A program made the translations under genes and the position numbers. From Dipteris shenzhenensis (Eukaryota > Polypodiophyta > Polypodiopsida > Gleicheniales), in assembly GCA_047967505.1 (NCBI GenBank), contig CM106538.1: a stretch of DNA of 64,000 nucleotides; one strand, written 5' to 3'. Positions 1-11,646 of the stretch are shown in pieces; the first letter of the stretch is position 1, and every line of letters starts with the position of its first letter. The notes under the pieces were generated by a model. It did no database searches. It saw only the letters and a list, made by a program, of their open reading frames with translations, and had not been told where the DNA came from.

Positions 1-1789
1 ATGCTCAAAGCCCCACTCTCCTTGGTAACCACCAGTGGTCCAAGGTGCTCAAGTTGTAAGGCCCCCATATGAGGAGAAGCCATGTGTGAGTCCGAGACAC
101 GTTGTTGGAATCTTTTATTAACATGCAACAAAATCTTGTGTACAGATGAAGCAAAAAAATCACCAAAAAAGGTGACCTTCTTCTTGGCTATCTTTAGAGT
201 CATCTGCATCTATATCTTGCCCTTAGTAGAGGGTACCTGTGTTCCAAGGATCCACATAACATGCCCTATTATGATGATCATAAGCCCATGCATTTGATGA
301 GCCCTGAGTCCACCATTGGTCATAGGAATCTCCATGAAATTGGCTAGCTCCTACTAACTTCATTGCATTTGACAAGGAATATGTTCCCAATACTCGACTT
401 TTTATAGTGCTTACAGCGCCCAAAGTGTTAAGACTGAGTAAAAAAATTTGTGTCCATGGAATCCCCTTCGAACCCATAGCACAAAACACATAGCTCTCCT
501 TTGCGTTACTATAGTATCCTCTTCACCTTAAGTTAGTCATTGAAAACTCTAAACTTTGCACTTATCTCATCGAATCATGTCATAAGCAATAGCTTGGACC
601 CAAATTCATATGTGGTATCCCTTCAATAGCTCGACTCAAGCTGGCTTTTATCTCCCTCTTTTTCTTGTACTCAACTTGGCTCGCCTTGTCGAGCTCTTGT
701 TATTCGCTTTTCTCCTATGGCAAGAATTTTAGTGTCCTCCTTCTCTATTTTCTCCTTCATAGACCTAAGATATATTAAGGTAATGAGACTTTTGGAAGTA
801 TGAGTCTAGGAGTGTAAGGACCATATATGGTATTGTCTTCTTTGTTGTCTTCTTCATTCTTTTCTTCTTGACATCTAATCCCATGCACCCACATTATCCT
901 CTCTCCCATCAATCTCCTTCACATCATTCTCAATATCCATGCATGATATTGGGACCCCCCCTTGCACATGTCTTTCATATTTCTCTCCTCTTCCTTTTGG
1001 ACATCAACTTTAGGAATAAACAATGATATAATTCGGGGCTCATTCACAAAAATGCATAGCCATAAGACATGGTCTCAACATAAGGGATTTCTAATCCAAT
1101 AAGCTCATAAAAATATAAATATAAAAGCATTTTTTAATTCGCAATTATTTTTTAAAGAAAAGGACCATAGGATTTGTATGCAAGTAGGGGTTCAAATATT
1201 ATCCATTGAATGCATGTTGTATGATACACAGGATTTTTGGTAGTTTCCCTCCCCTCTCCATCCCTTCCCCCCATGCCTCCTTGTCCCCCCTTCTTGAACA
1301 TCATGTCATGCATCTTAGATTGTGTGCCATTGGCATGAATTGCCTCATTCTCTACACCCTCCGCTTCAACTACCATTGGAACACAGACTAAATGCAAGGT
1401 AATGTTCGTAGCTTGAACATCATTGTCAACCACAACATGGATGTGCTCAGTTTTCCCATGGCTTTATCCAAAGTGGCTAGGTTCAAAGGTCGATTTTTAC
1501 TTCTCTGAAGTTTGTGATTATGTACTTGTCCAGTGAATTAATACACAACTTGAACATGTCCTTATAGTTATTCCTCAATGTCCATACCTGCCTCTAGTTT
1601 TTTAGATTAGTATTGTATTTACATTGTCATATTCAAAGGCTAGAGTGGTGGTTACCATATAGCTTTTCATCACCACATCCAAGGAAGCATCAACTTTGCA
1701 GCCATCAAGAATTAGTAGGTACTATTCATTGAAGTTATCCACCAATGGAACTTAAAAAATGGTTCACCCAATGATGATGGAAAAGTTTC
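1..1789. other. Unassigned AT-rich intergenic sequence
   Basis: No coding family is recognised. The minus strand has an 88-codon open stretch at 223-489 containing the string DPWNTGTLY, without a recognisable domain. Pyrimidine-rich tracts lie around 650-1000. The right end passes into the dispersed repeat R1. Confidence 0.5.
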
Positions 1790-2440
1790 ATTGTCATCCA
1801 TGCCTTTGGTTGGGATTTCCATGTAACTTTGTATCTCACATTTCATGTAGGTAGTTCTTGACTTGCACAAAATATGTACAATTTAAAACACTTTCTCCTG
1901 CTACATTCACAAAATCATGTACAGTCATCCACTCTCTTGACTTCGGTATCAATCATTTCACATCCTTTATGCCTCCTTGGTTGTACCTGCATGCCTCCTT
2001 GGCCAAACCTGCATGCCATACCTATATGCCTCCCATCAAGCCACTTCACACCTAGTCGCATCATAGTTCCAACCCCATTTTTATCTCAATCGCATTCAGA
2101 GGCCGAGGACCATTTGTGTGCTCATAACTCCAATTCTTTATCTACTTATCCTCATCCTTATTGAACACTGTATTAGGTCCTCTCCACTTGGAACTAGTCC
2201 TCTCATCTAGCCAATCCTCCCATCAAGGCTTGTACATTTGAAATTAGTCCTCTCATTAAGGCTCCTATTCTTGTTGGCATAGTCCTCCCATCAAGCTACT
2301 ACAAGAGAGGATGCCCCATCCCAATCCTACAAGCTACAACTAGAATGCTTAATGTGCCACTATCGACATTTGGCTTCGCAATCATGATGTCCTCTGCAGT
2401 ACATTGCCTTGTTTCGTATGAATTTTGCTTCCATTCAAAT
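1790..2440 (+). repeat. Dispersed repeat R1, left half
   Basis: This stretch matches 39440-40235 in the same order and orientation. Both contain the words catgcctttggttgg and gaatatgtacaa or close variants, then a run of 'cctcccatcaagg'-like phrases, then a segment about a cat-gat-gtc-c word before the homology stops at 2440. It stops exactly where an LTR-like sequence begins, so the right half of this copy seems displaced to 14675-14890. R1 has no recognisable protein; it could be the LTR or untranslated part of an older element. Confidence 0.6.
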
Positions 2441-2661
2441 TGTGAAAAATTATATTTCTTACATCGATTGCTAGAGATACTATATTACAATCATGTTGAG
2501 TATGGTAAATTATTCCATAGGACCACACAAATGCGGTAAGGGTTCTAGTGGATACTTTATGTGGTTTAGGTGGGGATGCCTAGCTGGACATATGTTTTCC
2601 TAGGCTATATAGTTGGTATTATGGGTGATTCCATGTTAATACTAATGTCACTAGTGTGTTT

Positions 2662-2890
2662 GGTGTTATTGCAAATCGAATGTATTATGTATCTTGATGT
2701 TTGTATATCAAGCATAATTGTGTTGGGATTCGTTGATGTGATGATTCATCAATTGATTGTTACTAACACAATGATAGGTGTTATTGAAATTGAATGTATT
2801 GTGTATCTTGATGTTTGTATATCATGCATAACTGTTTTAGGATTAGTTTGTGTAATGATCCATCAATCTATTCTTACTAACACAATTGTT
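2662..2890 (+). repeat. 115-bp tandem duplication inside LTR relic
   Basis: Two copies begin with ggtgttatt at 2662 and 2777. Each continues through tatcttgatgtttgtatatc and ends at a 'ttactaacacaat' word. The copies differ at scattered sites, so the duplication is old. Confidence 0.7.
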
Positions 2891-2902
2891 GCTTTGAGTA
2901 TA

Positions 2903-3058
2903 GATGATGAGTTGGATAATAAGGAATGGATATGGATGAAGATAATTTCAATTAAGAAAAATATTGCATGGTTGAGTAAAGATGATGAGTTGGATAACAA
3001 GAAATGGAGATGGCGAAGATAATTTGGATTGACCAAAATATTGAATGGTTGATAAAGG
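2903..3058 (+). repeat. 78-bp tandem duplication inside LTR relic
   Basis: The word gatgatgagttggataa recurs at 2903 and 2981. Each is followed by an 'aagataattt' and an 'aaaaatattg' word. It lies directly after the 115-bp duplication. Confidence 0.65.
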
Positions 3059-3330
3059 TCAATAGACAATATTGCAAAATAATGTATAAATTAAGCCATG
3101 AGCTAATTTATCTCATTGATTTTGGATGAGGGCATATTAAATCTTAAAAGTATTTGGAGCTCATGAAACTATGTTACATGATCTGTCTAACTAGGGACAA
3201 GCGATGTTTTTTTATGTATTTTATTGGATCTTTTCTTTTTTGGGAATTAAAATTTTTAAATTCTTTAGATCAGAATTGGGAGGCAATCTAGAAAGGGTAG
3301 ATGGATAGCAGTCTCCTTCTTTTATGTAGA

Positions 3331-3840
3331 AAATTCTCAGTGCTAACCCCAAATTGCTACAAAAAAGACCCACTACAATTATAGGATATATTGGATGTGG
3401 TATCTCAAACCACCAGTGGTAACTAGTGTGCCCGTGTGATAATCAGAACCATTCATCTGCAAATCTGGTTGAGAAGCATGTCAACGCACTTGCATCCATC
3501 CACATAAAAGGTAAGTTAGAACTAGGACCTTTTAAAAGTGGAACTGCACGCATCCATGCTAACACGCAGTTGTTATCCATGTCCCAATCATTAACCAATC
3601 ATATGTTAGCACTTACACATTCCAATTGTGTTAAATCACATATAACTGTTCAATAATAAAGTGTAGAAAATCATAAACTAAATGCTAGGAGTCAGTTTGT
3701 TAATACCATACTTCCATTGACTTATTGAAAGGACCATAATGGGATTCTTGGAAATCCGTTCAACATATAACTCACAATAAAAAAGTAATTTCAGTAAATC
3801 TGTTAACAATATCACCTTGCATGCAATAGTTAATGGATAA
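3331..3840. other. Unassigned sequence
   Basis: No gene or known repeat is recognised. The sequence is AT-rich and CpG-poor like most of the window, and changes character abruptly at about 3841. Confidence 0.4.
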
Positions 3841-5211
3841 ATCTAGGCCCCTACTGGGCTGCAGTGATCAAAGGTGAGGGCAGATAGACTTTGAGTTGGC
3901 TATTGTGCAAAATGCCCGGACTTATATCTCGGTCTTCGCTGTACTGTCTAACTTTATTAAGTATAACTATTCTAACTAAGAGAATGGGGACCTGTGGGAT
4001 GAAGTCAGTCAAAGTATATACGAAACTCATACACGCAGGTAGGCAGTAATCCTTTTTCAGAGGTTGTAGGCTAAGGTTAAACGTATATACTGTGACTTAT
4101 AGTAATGACTGGCCGTGATCAGAGTGAGAATGAGATACTCGCTGGAAGTTTGTGAATCTGAGAGATGTGCTGGAAACTTGTGGTCATGACACAGAGAGAT
4201 GGCACTTAGTTATCTGTTGTGGATAAGGGGCTGAGATCCGAGAGGCGCTTAGAGTCATGCTCGACGGTGTACTACGAGCCTCCATACTCCTCGGGCTGGA
4301 TCTCTTACAGGTAGATCATGCGCCATTCTTCCTCTCCAGACTGCAATCTCCCTGGTTTATCTAGAATGTCTCGATAATCTCTGTAGACCTAGTTATCTCA
4401 AAGAGTTAATCACTCCCAGCTTCGCCATGATCCGCGTTCTGGACTATCTTACGTGCAAAGCGTAGTTTACTCTCCTAACATGCTTCACGTTAATCAGTAA
4501 TCATATTATATCGTATAGCAGTCTCTATAGCCTTCCCTTCTATAACCATAGGAATTGTCCCGATATATACAAGTTTGTCGCTGCTTGTTGATCCAGCGAT
4601 GAACGTTCGTACATCGTTCTAACCAAGTCGCATGGATATATTCGTAACAGACGTCCAACATTACGTAACGTCCTTCCATACTATCATATAGTATCACGTT
4701 TATATAATCTATATCGTGTCAAGTCCTCTTCTTTTCTTCCATCCCGGGATCTTGAGCTTCATGTCTTATCCATATGGACAGCTCATGCTTTTCGGGATCT
4801 TTTCTTTCTGTTCTCTGGGACCGTGACTCGTAAAGTATTATAAAAAAAAATGGGAAACTCCTGCGTTTCTTTCGTCTGTTATCTACTCACGGATGCGCTT
4901 CGCTACAATGTCAGAGTCTATGATAAAGACGATCGCGCTACTCGGCATTCCAAACGTGCAGCCCACTATAGTCTCCAGGCTTTCATCATCGCTCAAGGTT
5001 ATCCTGGGGTTCGTATTATGCCCTCAACCTATAAAGAGACGACTGACGACAGAGTCTCTGGGACGTGGTTCCTCTCCAATATAGTATACATACTACTATT
5101 TCAAGAATGCGGTGAACGTATTATAACTATTATTCAGTAGTCTTCCCTCTTTTGTTCGATTCGCTCTCTCTCAGACTCCGCATACTGGCAAGAGCTAAGT
5201 ATTCTCCTGCA
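3841..5211. other. CpG-retaining block of unknown origin
   Basis: CG dinucleotides are frequent here (for example around 3915-3940, 4220-4300, 4590-4680 and 4880-4960), whereas neighbouring sequence is depleted. No repeat partner was found elsewhere in the window and no protein family is recognised. The composition suggests DNA that has not undergone long cytosine methylation, such as a recent organellar or other insertion. I could not match it to a specific plastid or mitochondrial gene. Confidence 0.4.
4850..5140 (+). CDS. Hypothetical 96-aa ORF in CpG-retaining block
   Basis: This is an open frame of 96 codons starting MGNSCVSFVCYLL, directly after an A-run (about 4841-4849), and ending at a TAG. 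An overlapping 63-codon frame runs at 4893-5084. A hydrophobic start and hydrophobic stretches are visible, but no domain, catalytic motif or family is recognised and no repeat copy supports it. In a CpG-normal block of about 50% GC such an ORF could arise by chance. It is listed because it is the longest frame in the block. Confidence 0.12.
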   Translation: MGNSCVSFVCYLLTDALRYNVRVYDKDDRATRHSKRAAHYSLQAFIIAQGYPGVRIMPSTYKETTDDRVSGTWFLSNIVYILLFQECGERIITIIQ

Positions 5212-6502
5212 TTCTACCCATCACTGCACCTTTGCATATAAAGCGCTTATAAACCGACATACGGAATAGAAAGACGACCACAAGTGACTCCGTTGCTCTA
5301 GGTACTACCGTCACTTGGTGGCCAAGGCTGCTTAACCGCATCAACGGTGCAAGGAGGGGCGTTCGTTGTGCACTTGAGGAGAATGAAGCTCTAGTGCTTT
5401 GTTTCGACTACCACATTTCTCCATGTAATGCGCATGTATCTCTCCTGCATCTGTGCGAAGGAGGCTAAAGGTGAGAGAGCAAACAGTGGGGCTCGACGTT
5501 GGCCCTTCATACCCTCGCCTGTGGGTTATTGAAACAAAAAGCTTGGACTCATGGATATAACTCTAGTGGCCTAGATAAGCTGTTCTTGTTGAGTTCTTCA
5601 GCTTTTACACTCACTTGGTTTTGCGTCCATGTTGGCGCGCTAGCTTGTCATGTACCTCGAGGGGTCTGGACCTTGTCAGTCCTCGTTTCCCCAGGGATAA
5701 TGCCGTTTGCCCAGGTGTATGCTCCTTCCTTGAAGGCTTGTTAGCTCTGTCAGAGGGTCGATAATGATGCAGCAGAGTCTTTAAGGGCTCCTAAGGGTTC
5801 TTACGCCTCTGCAAGCATTACAGACCTCTTGGGGTATGCACTAGAAGAAAGATACCCGCGTACTTTGGCACTTCTTTCGAAGTCCGTCTATTCTCCTTGA
5901 CGGTCCCTTGGATACCCTTTTCCTTCAAGGGTATTTACATGCCCCTTGTCCATGGCTGCTGTATCCCTTTGCGCCACTCTAAGGTCCATGACTCCAGTAC
6001 TCCCTCTATCCATTGGGATTGCGACAGGCATATCACCCGATCATGATAAGGGTGTTCCCCACCCTTGGCATGGTAGGGTTCAAGGAACCTTAAACGTACC
6101 CACCTATTTGTTGTTCCTTACACCTAAAGGCTCGTTTTCCACTCCTTTTTCATACTTTTGATCAATGTTTGTAAATGGAGGCTTGGGCCTCCATGGTTTC
6201 CAACGTGGGAAGTGCCTTGTCCACAACTTGTTTGGGCTAAGCACGAAGGCCTACCAAGCCCCCATGGGCACTCAAGTCCTCTAACCCACAAAGCGTGCTA
6301 TTTGGGGGGATTTTATCGTCCATCCCATATTCAAATTGGTGCTATTCTCATAGTCCCGTAATCCTTTTGTTAATCTTAAGGTATCACAATCCATATTCCC
6401 CTATGATGTGGTATTATTCATTGATTCCTCATTCAAGCGGTTCACATTTCGTACTAGCTATCAACCCCTAGTCAAGGGGAGGGGAAGTGTGTGTGTGTGT
6501 GT
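5212..6502 (+). repeat. 1.3-kb direct repeat, copy 1
   Basis: The block pairs with 11647-13003 in the same orientation, from ttctacccatcactgcacct to a terminal (GT)n. Copy 1 keeps CG at many sites where copy 2 has TG or CA, for instance around 5240-5270 and 5800-5830. A TATA-like word (gcatataaag) sits near 5235. A partly shared open frame runs through about 5650-5870 and 12083-12313 (common words SLRAPKGSYA and GYALEERY), so a protein may once have been encoded, but I do not recognise it. The two copies flank the Penelope-like ORF and could be its pseudo-LTRs, or LTRs of another element. Confidence 0.75.
6487..6502 (+). repeat. (GT)8 microsatellite
   Basis: This is an uninterrupted GT dinucleotide run at the right end of direct-repeat copy 1. 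The matching end of copy 2 has expanded to about 14 units followed by a G tract. Confidence 0.9.
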
Positions 6503-6559
6503 GTTACCTCTAACCACAAACCTGCAGGTCCGACACACATTCCTTTAGTGGGGGCAGTA

Positions 6560-9310
6560 GGTCGCCCTTCACTAAGGAGTGGGTCAGACTACTGCCCAAT
6601 CAAAGATTTCTGTCATAATTGCCTTTAAACCCTATTCCTCATCCAATGGTATATTCTCATAACATTTACCGATATCTATTGTGAATACAGATTGGATTTT
6701 CTTTGGGAGGTTGAGTTTTACTTCATATGCCGAGTTAACAATCCAAAAAGCACTAAGTGCAATTCCCATACTATTCCATATTTTGTTTTGGAGGTCGTTT
6801 GCCATCCTCATGATAGGATCCAGGCATGCTTGTAATGTTATTGTCATTGTCTCAGCTATTTTTAAAAAGACACATGAGTGTGTATTTGTAATCCATCTAA
6901 ATGACTCTTTATGGACCTTGTATGTTGCCATCAAGTAAGGAAGTGATAGTGAGTGAAGTGACATGTGTAGGTCAAAGTGTTTGATCTTAACGACCTCTCA
7001 GTCAAGGATCGATGTCTTTGCTTCCCAATATCTCCCTTGCCTTCTCAAAAATAAAAGCTTTGCATATAAAAGCAAGTGTGTTAGTGTATTTGTCTGTAGA
7101 TGTTATTAACAAGTAGCTCATTAGGCACTCGATTTCTGGTTTCATCTCTGCAAGTTCCAAATTGTAAGGTGTTTCCTTGAACTTTCTAATTATTCTCCTC
7201 ATTACCACGTTTTGTAGCTTGTCCCTATAGAATTCCAAGAAGGAAGGTTCCAATATGTGGAAGGGTAAGTCTATGTCAAATCCTAATGCTTCCATTCTTT
7301 TCCATGTATGATGTAGTGATGTTAAGGCCCCATAAATGCTGTAGTTTTTTTTCACTATATGTCCTAACCCTTTCAATATTTCAATTTTTAGTATTTCATT
7401 TCTTATAATACTAGTGTCAAGGGTTACCACATGTCCCCATATGTTGTGTATAAACAAGGCATTCTCAATGTTTCTACATTTGCATACCGTATCTAAACCA
7501 TCTCTAAATGTTTCATCAGGTCTACAAAGTATTGCTGCCAACGATTTTTTGAAGGTCCATCCAAATGGAATCCCATCAATTAAGTCACATCCAAGTCCGC
7601 AATTCTAGTTAACAAAGAATTCTTTAAACCAAGTTTTAATGGAAAAAAGTCCCATTAAGGGGTAAGACATGGATGAAGGTACTAAGGTTCCTTCTATTAC
7701 ATCCCAATGTCAATCTTCCATGTGGCATCAATGTAGCAAATCTCTATTAAACAAACATACATGTTAGTCTTCACTCCTTTTCATCGTACAAAAGGTGTCA
7801 AACTGGAAAATTATGCCGTCTTGAGCTTGTACATGAGACTGTTTTACTCTGTCTCAAGGCTTTAGTGGTTCGTACCTATGATTCAGGACTGTTCAGATGG
7901 ATTAAACATTTCGTGGTTGGTTGCCAACCAATGAGTCTACTGCCAGTTTGTCCTCTTTGTGGGTTTGGGGTACTGCGGGAGTGGCCTCTAGTCATGCCTA
8001 TACGTCCAGCAAATCTTGCCTTTCTGGTTGGACCACAGACTCCTCTCAAAGGTTGTGCCTCTAGTGATCTCAACATCAGTTCCCCATATGACACAATGCT
8101 CGGAGATGGTTGTGGTAGTAGTGGTGACTGTGGGTTCTTTTCCAAACTTTTTACTGCTGCAGTCAGTACTAATTTCCTCATATAATAGAAACTAAGAGAA
8201 GCCTTGCAAAACAAGACCATATCATTTGATTTCATAAATAGAAGAAAGGAGTCAAACGCTGCTTTTAGAGGACGGTTGAGAAAAAAGGAAGGTAGGTTGT
8301 GGACAATAAACCAAATGGCATGGTCATACCAAAGTGGTTGTGCCCTACAGTCTATGCTCTCTTCCACACATCTACATTTTACATAAGGGCGCCCAAAATT
8401 AAAGATATCATTGAGATACTTTGGTGTCCTTTTTTCTGTCTCAGAAATTCTGCTTTTGCATCTTCCAAACTTCCTACTGGTGAAGTACACCTCATGGCGA
8501 AAGCGGATCGCGAAGAAAGATGCAAGAGGGTAGTTGTGAGCAATGCCAATCTAGGAATTCTGGGCTGCTCTCTTTGGCTCAGTTTTTACATTCTTTTCAT
8601 TGCTAATCAAGTCTCCAAAAAATAGCCAAGTATCCAGTGCAAACGGGCCAGCAAGTTCATATCATATAGTTCCCATGTTTTATTTTCATATGCACGTAAC
8701 TTAGCTTCTAGGACCCGTGATGGGAAAAAGGGGTTCGTATATATCCTAGCTAAACTCTTGGGTGTGATTGTGGAGGTCATTATTTGGTCAGAGAAGATTG
8801 CTTCCTTATCCTTCCATGTCATAGAAACTATGCTGTGGTATGTTAGAAGATGACTTGGGCAAGGAGAAACACTTCAATCCCAAACATTCCGATGAGAGTG
8901 GGCCTGTTGGGTGCGGAAGATTGGAGTGTATGAATAAATTCTGCATAGTATCAAGTGTCTTTTCAGCAATAGTCAATAATGCAGTGCTATCTTCCTCCAT
9001 GAGTTGGTCAGCTAACTGTTTCACCAATGAGATAGTTTTCTCCACATTGCCTTTTCCAAGGACTAACATGCAGCACCAGTCATTAGATAACAACTGCAAC
9101 AATAGCAACTTCATGGAATCGGGGTTGTTCTTTAGTTCTTGTCAGCCCAGCTCAATAATGATGTCATGAATAGATTTGTTGAACATGGTCAACACTGCTT
9201 GGCACCCAAGGGACGGGGGAAGCAAACATTTCAGGTCGTGATGCCATGCTGAGAATTGCTGTAATCAACATTGCGTCAACCATTCCATTAGCAACAATGA
9301 TTTTTATTTT
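6560..9310 (-). pseudogene. Penelope-like retroelement RT relic
   Basis: Several minus-strand open stretches (9310-9130, 9114-8806, 8822-8607, 8490-7876, 7541-7002, 6964-6632) read as one degraded protein of roughly 850 residues. Near the C-terminus come, in order, DKYTNTLAFICK (near 7070), ATYKVHKESFRWI (near 6900) and TIDIGKCYENIPLDEE (near 6670). These match the order DKxxN...CK, the xKxHK...RxI block, and motif A with D...Y..IP in Penelope-like RTs. Sequence after motif A (FDWAVV, near 6570) ends at unrelated DNA, so the YxDD motif, thumb and any GIY-YIG endonuclease are missing. The N-terminal half is helical and unidentified (ARIYTNPFFPS near 8740). Telomerase is less likely, because no T or QFP motif is seen. 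Confidence 0.55.
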
Positions 9311-10352
9311 CTCTAAATGGCAATGCTAGTGTGTGTTTTGCTCCTATCTACTATTTGTAACATCAATACATTCTTTATTTCCTGCCTCCCCTCTACTTTC
9401 AATCATGAGAATCCAAAGATAAGCCAAGTTTGGTCAATCTTGTTCAACTCTATCTACTACCTTGAGCTTCCATTAAGTTTCAGTAATGGTACTTTTTCAT
9501 AGAACATTCCAACATAATCCCCTATTCCATTCATCCATTTCCCATTGGTTTCATGATTACACTACTCCCAAATCCCTGTTAGTTCTGTTCAATCCTATTT
9601 TTTTATGAACAGACATACCAAATGTTCCTTTTTCCAAGGATCTCTTGTTAGAATCAAACAAGTCCTTCCCAAGCAATGGGATCATTTAATTTAAAGTTAT
9701 TGCTAAAGTGCAACCGTCATTTTTTACTAATAACAAAAGATGTTCATGTTCAATAAGCTATCAACCAAGCTACAGATATGAAACTGAGCCAATGTGCTTC
9801 ATTCCTAGCTCCTAAGGAGTATCTCAACATCGACATATAATTGTTGATGGACATTCCCAAAAAAGCTATCTATCCTTACTCACAATTCAAGGCTCCAATT
9901 CTGTTTTAAACTCCATTCCGTCATAAGTTCAAAGAAATATCCATATCCATTTGTGTAATAAAAGCATAGAACATAAGTTTTAACTGTTTCCAGGACAGCA
10001 TGTGGCATTCTAGCCACCCTGCCCATGGGACTACTTGCATAAAGAGTACTTCAAAAATAAAAAAGAGATAGGAAGGATTATTCTATTAAAAAATCTAGCC
10101 ACTTGTTTTTTAATCTTTGACCAAAATATAGTTCTTCAACTCCATGAAACATGTTCTTCAGAAAACCGCATAGAGAAATATAGGGACTCACCTGCCACCA
10201 TCCAAACAAACCATCATAAGTTAGAAAGAGGGCAGACAGGCTTTGTAACCCCTATATAGATGCTATCCATGTCCATCTACACAATTTCTAAGAGCACCTC
10301 AAAAAGCTCTCACATTTCTGAAGTTACAGTCATTCAGTATCAAAACCATTAT
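9311..10352. other. Unassigned AT-rich sequence
   Basis: No gene family is recognised on either strand. This lies upstream, in the minus-strand sense, of the Penelope-like ORF and might include its untranslated leader. Confidence 0.4.
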
Positions 10353-10449
10353 ATTGTAGTTCACAAGCTGTCTCCTATCTCATTGTAGTTCACAAGCTGT
10401 CTCTTGTCTCACACCCATTATATTGTAGTTCACAAGCTGTCTCCTATCT
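10353..10449 (+). repeat. Three copies of a 28-bp word
   Basis: The word attgtagttcacaagctgtc, plus about eight more bases, occurs at 10353, 10382 and 10422. The first two copies are separated by one base and the third by 12. The first and third are identical over 28 bases and the second differs at two positions. This is too few and too irregular for a CRISPR-like array. Confidence 0.85.
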
Positions 10450-10790
10450 AGCCATCCTGATTCAACATTATTTCAATAAAGCTAGTGATATGTATTTAGT
10501 CGTATGAAGGAAACCGGAACTTGAAGGCCCGCTTCATAGTCGTCAAAGTTGAAAATAACTCATATTTCTCTATATTTCTAAACAATCAGCTAAGTATGCT
10601 GAGCGAGTACTAGATCATTGCCTGAGTAGCTCTCATGTTAGTGTGAACCAAACGAGTGATCATAACACATAAGGAAAGTTACTGGTTTTCTACACGTACC
10701 AATATTGTGCAATAGAGCGTAAGGTGTGGCAACGAAAGAGTAGAAGACCAACCAACAACCAGTCAACCTTTGCAAAGAAACCATCAAAAA
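10450..10790. other. Unassigned sequence
   Basis: No gene or repeat is recognised. Confidence 0.4.
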
Positions 10791-11273
10791 CTAAAACCAG
10801 GATCCATTTGTTTTAAATATCCATGTTATTTCTCTTAACACAATGAGAGAGTCCCTCCAGGTAGTGGAGACATAACTAGCCACATTATGTAGACGCAGAT
10901 GTAGTATAGCTAAGCACCACCTGTCAAGCTCGTTCGGTAGACCCAATATTGAAACATCAGGTATTAACATGGCATTCTTCCATGTCATTGGTTGAGAAAG
11001 GGAGCTTGTGTATAGTAGAGGCCATTTAGGGAAGGTTGATCTATGTTGCTGATGGCCATGTGTTGGCATTGTGTCATCATAGGTAGTCGTGGAGGTCAAC
11101 CTCGACTTGTTGTTGTAGGCCGTGAACCCATGGAGCACTGTGACTCCGTGTTGGATATTTTCTATGTTTTGTGGGACTACCATAATCAACCCGAGAGTCT
11201 TAAAACTCTCTATTTCGTTCCACTGCATAATGTAACTTTTACATGGCCTCGTAGGGCTGTGTATACAAATCAA
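10791..11273 (-). CDS. Hypothetical 160-aa ORF
   Basis: This intact minus-strand frame of 160 codons is the longest open frame between the two 1.3-kb direct repeats outside the Penelope-like ORF. It contains STTWRDSLIVLREITW near its end, but no recognised domain, signal peptide or membrane segment. It lies upstream of the Penelope-like ORF on the same strand, so it may belong to the same element. It may equally be a chance frame in decayed DNA. A plus-strand frame overlaps at 11043-11333. Confidence 0.18.
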   Translation of the reverse strand: MICIHSPTRPCKSYIMQWNEIESFKTLGLIMVVPQNIENIQHGVTVLHGFTAYNNKSRLTSTTTYDDTMPTHGHQQHRSTFPKWPLLYTSSLSQPMTWKNAMLIPDVSILGLPNELDRWCLAILHLRLHNVASYVSTTWRDSLIVLREITWIFKTNGSWF

Positions 11274-11646
11274 AGATGTATTAGACTAAGCTCCAACCGT
11301 CTGGATCTATGCTTGGGTACATATCCCGCGTGAATCATACATGACTTGCGTACCTTAGCTTAGCGCGTATAGTATGAAAAGCAAAGCATATTTGAAGTGG
11401 TTCCTCACCCACTAGCTCTATACCAAGTCATAGATATGGTGGCCCATTTCTTTGTATCGTAAAGAGCCTACCATAGAATATAGCATGTGCTAAACAAGAT
11501 GCGAGCTTATGTCTGTGTGGCAAGTTTACACTTAGCCCATTTATCTCGATGTGAAATGTTGCAAATTCCAGTGGTGGGCTGACTGTGGATGTCTCCCACA
11601 TTTTGGGTGAAGCAATGCTTAAACTCATGCGAGGTTGAGTCTCTCT

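Larger units (their letters stand above)
2441..3330 (+). repeat. Old LTR-like sequence (left copy)
   Basis: The segment starts TGTGAAAAATTATATTTCTT and shares ordered blocks with the LTRs of the chromovirus at 29220-29935 and 35359-36078: the 'ctagtggatactttgtgtgg' region, the 'gggtgattccatgttaat' block, the 'gttggataa' block and the 'tttttgggaa' region. It is far more diverged from them than they are from each other. A second copy lies at about 13980-14674. The 3' end near 3330 looks truncated relative to that copy. Two internal tandem duplications have lengthened it. Confidence 0.6.

Noticed and set aside
2570-3022. A 150-codon plus-strand ORF with hydrophobic repeats.
   Set aside because: It is produced by the 115-bp and 78-bp tandem duplications within an LTR relic and has no counterpart in the other LTR copies.
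5212-6502. Mitochondrial or ribosomal DNA insertion as the source of the 1.3-kb repeat.
   Set aside because: I could not match any stretch to a known rRNA or mitochondrial gene, and the two-copy arrangement fits an element better. A search could reopen this.
7876-8490. A separate 204-aa host gene on the minus strand.
   Set aside because: It lies in line with flanking frames of the Penelope-like protein on the same strand and is better read as its middle part.
6560-9310. Telomerase reverse transcriptase gene.
   Set aside because: No telomerase-specific T or QFP motif; the HK block and the D...Y..IP form of motif A fit Penelope-like elements better, and the gene is broken.
10353-10449. Three short repeats with spacers, superficially CRISPR-like.
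   Set aside because: Only three units, spacers of 1 and 12 bp, and a plant nuclear context.
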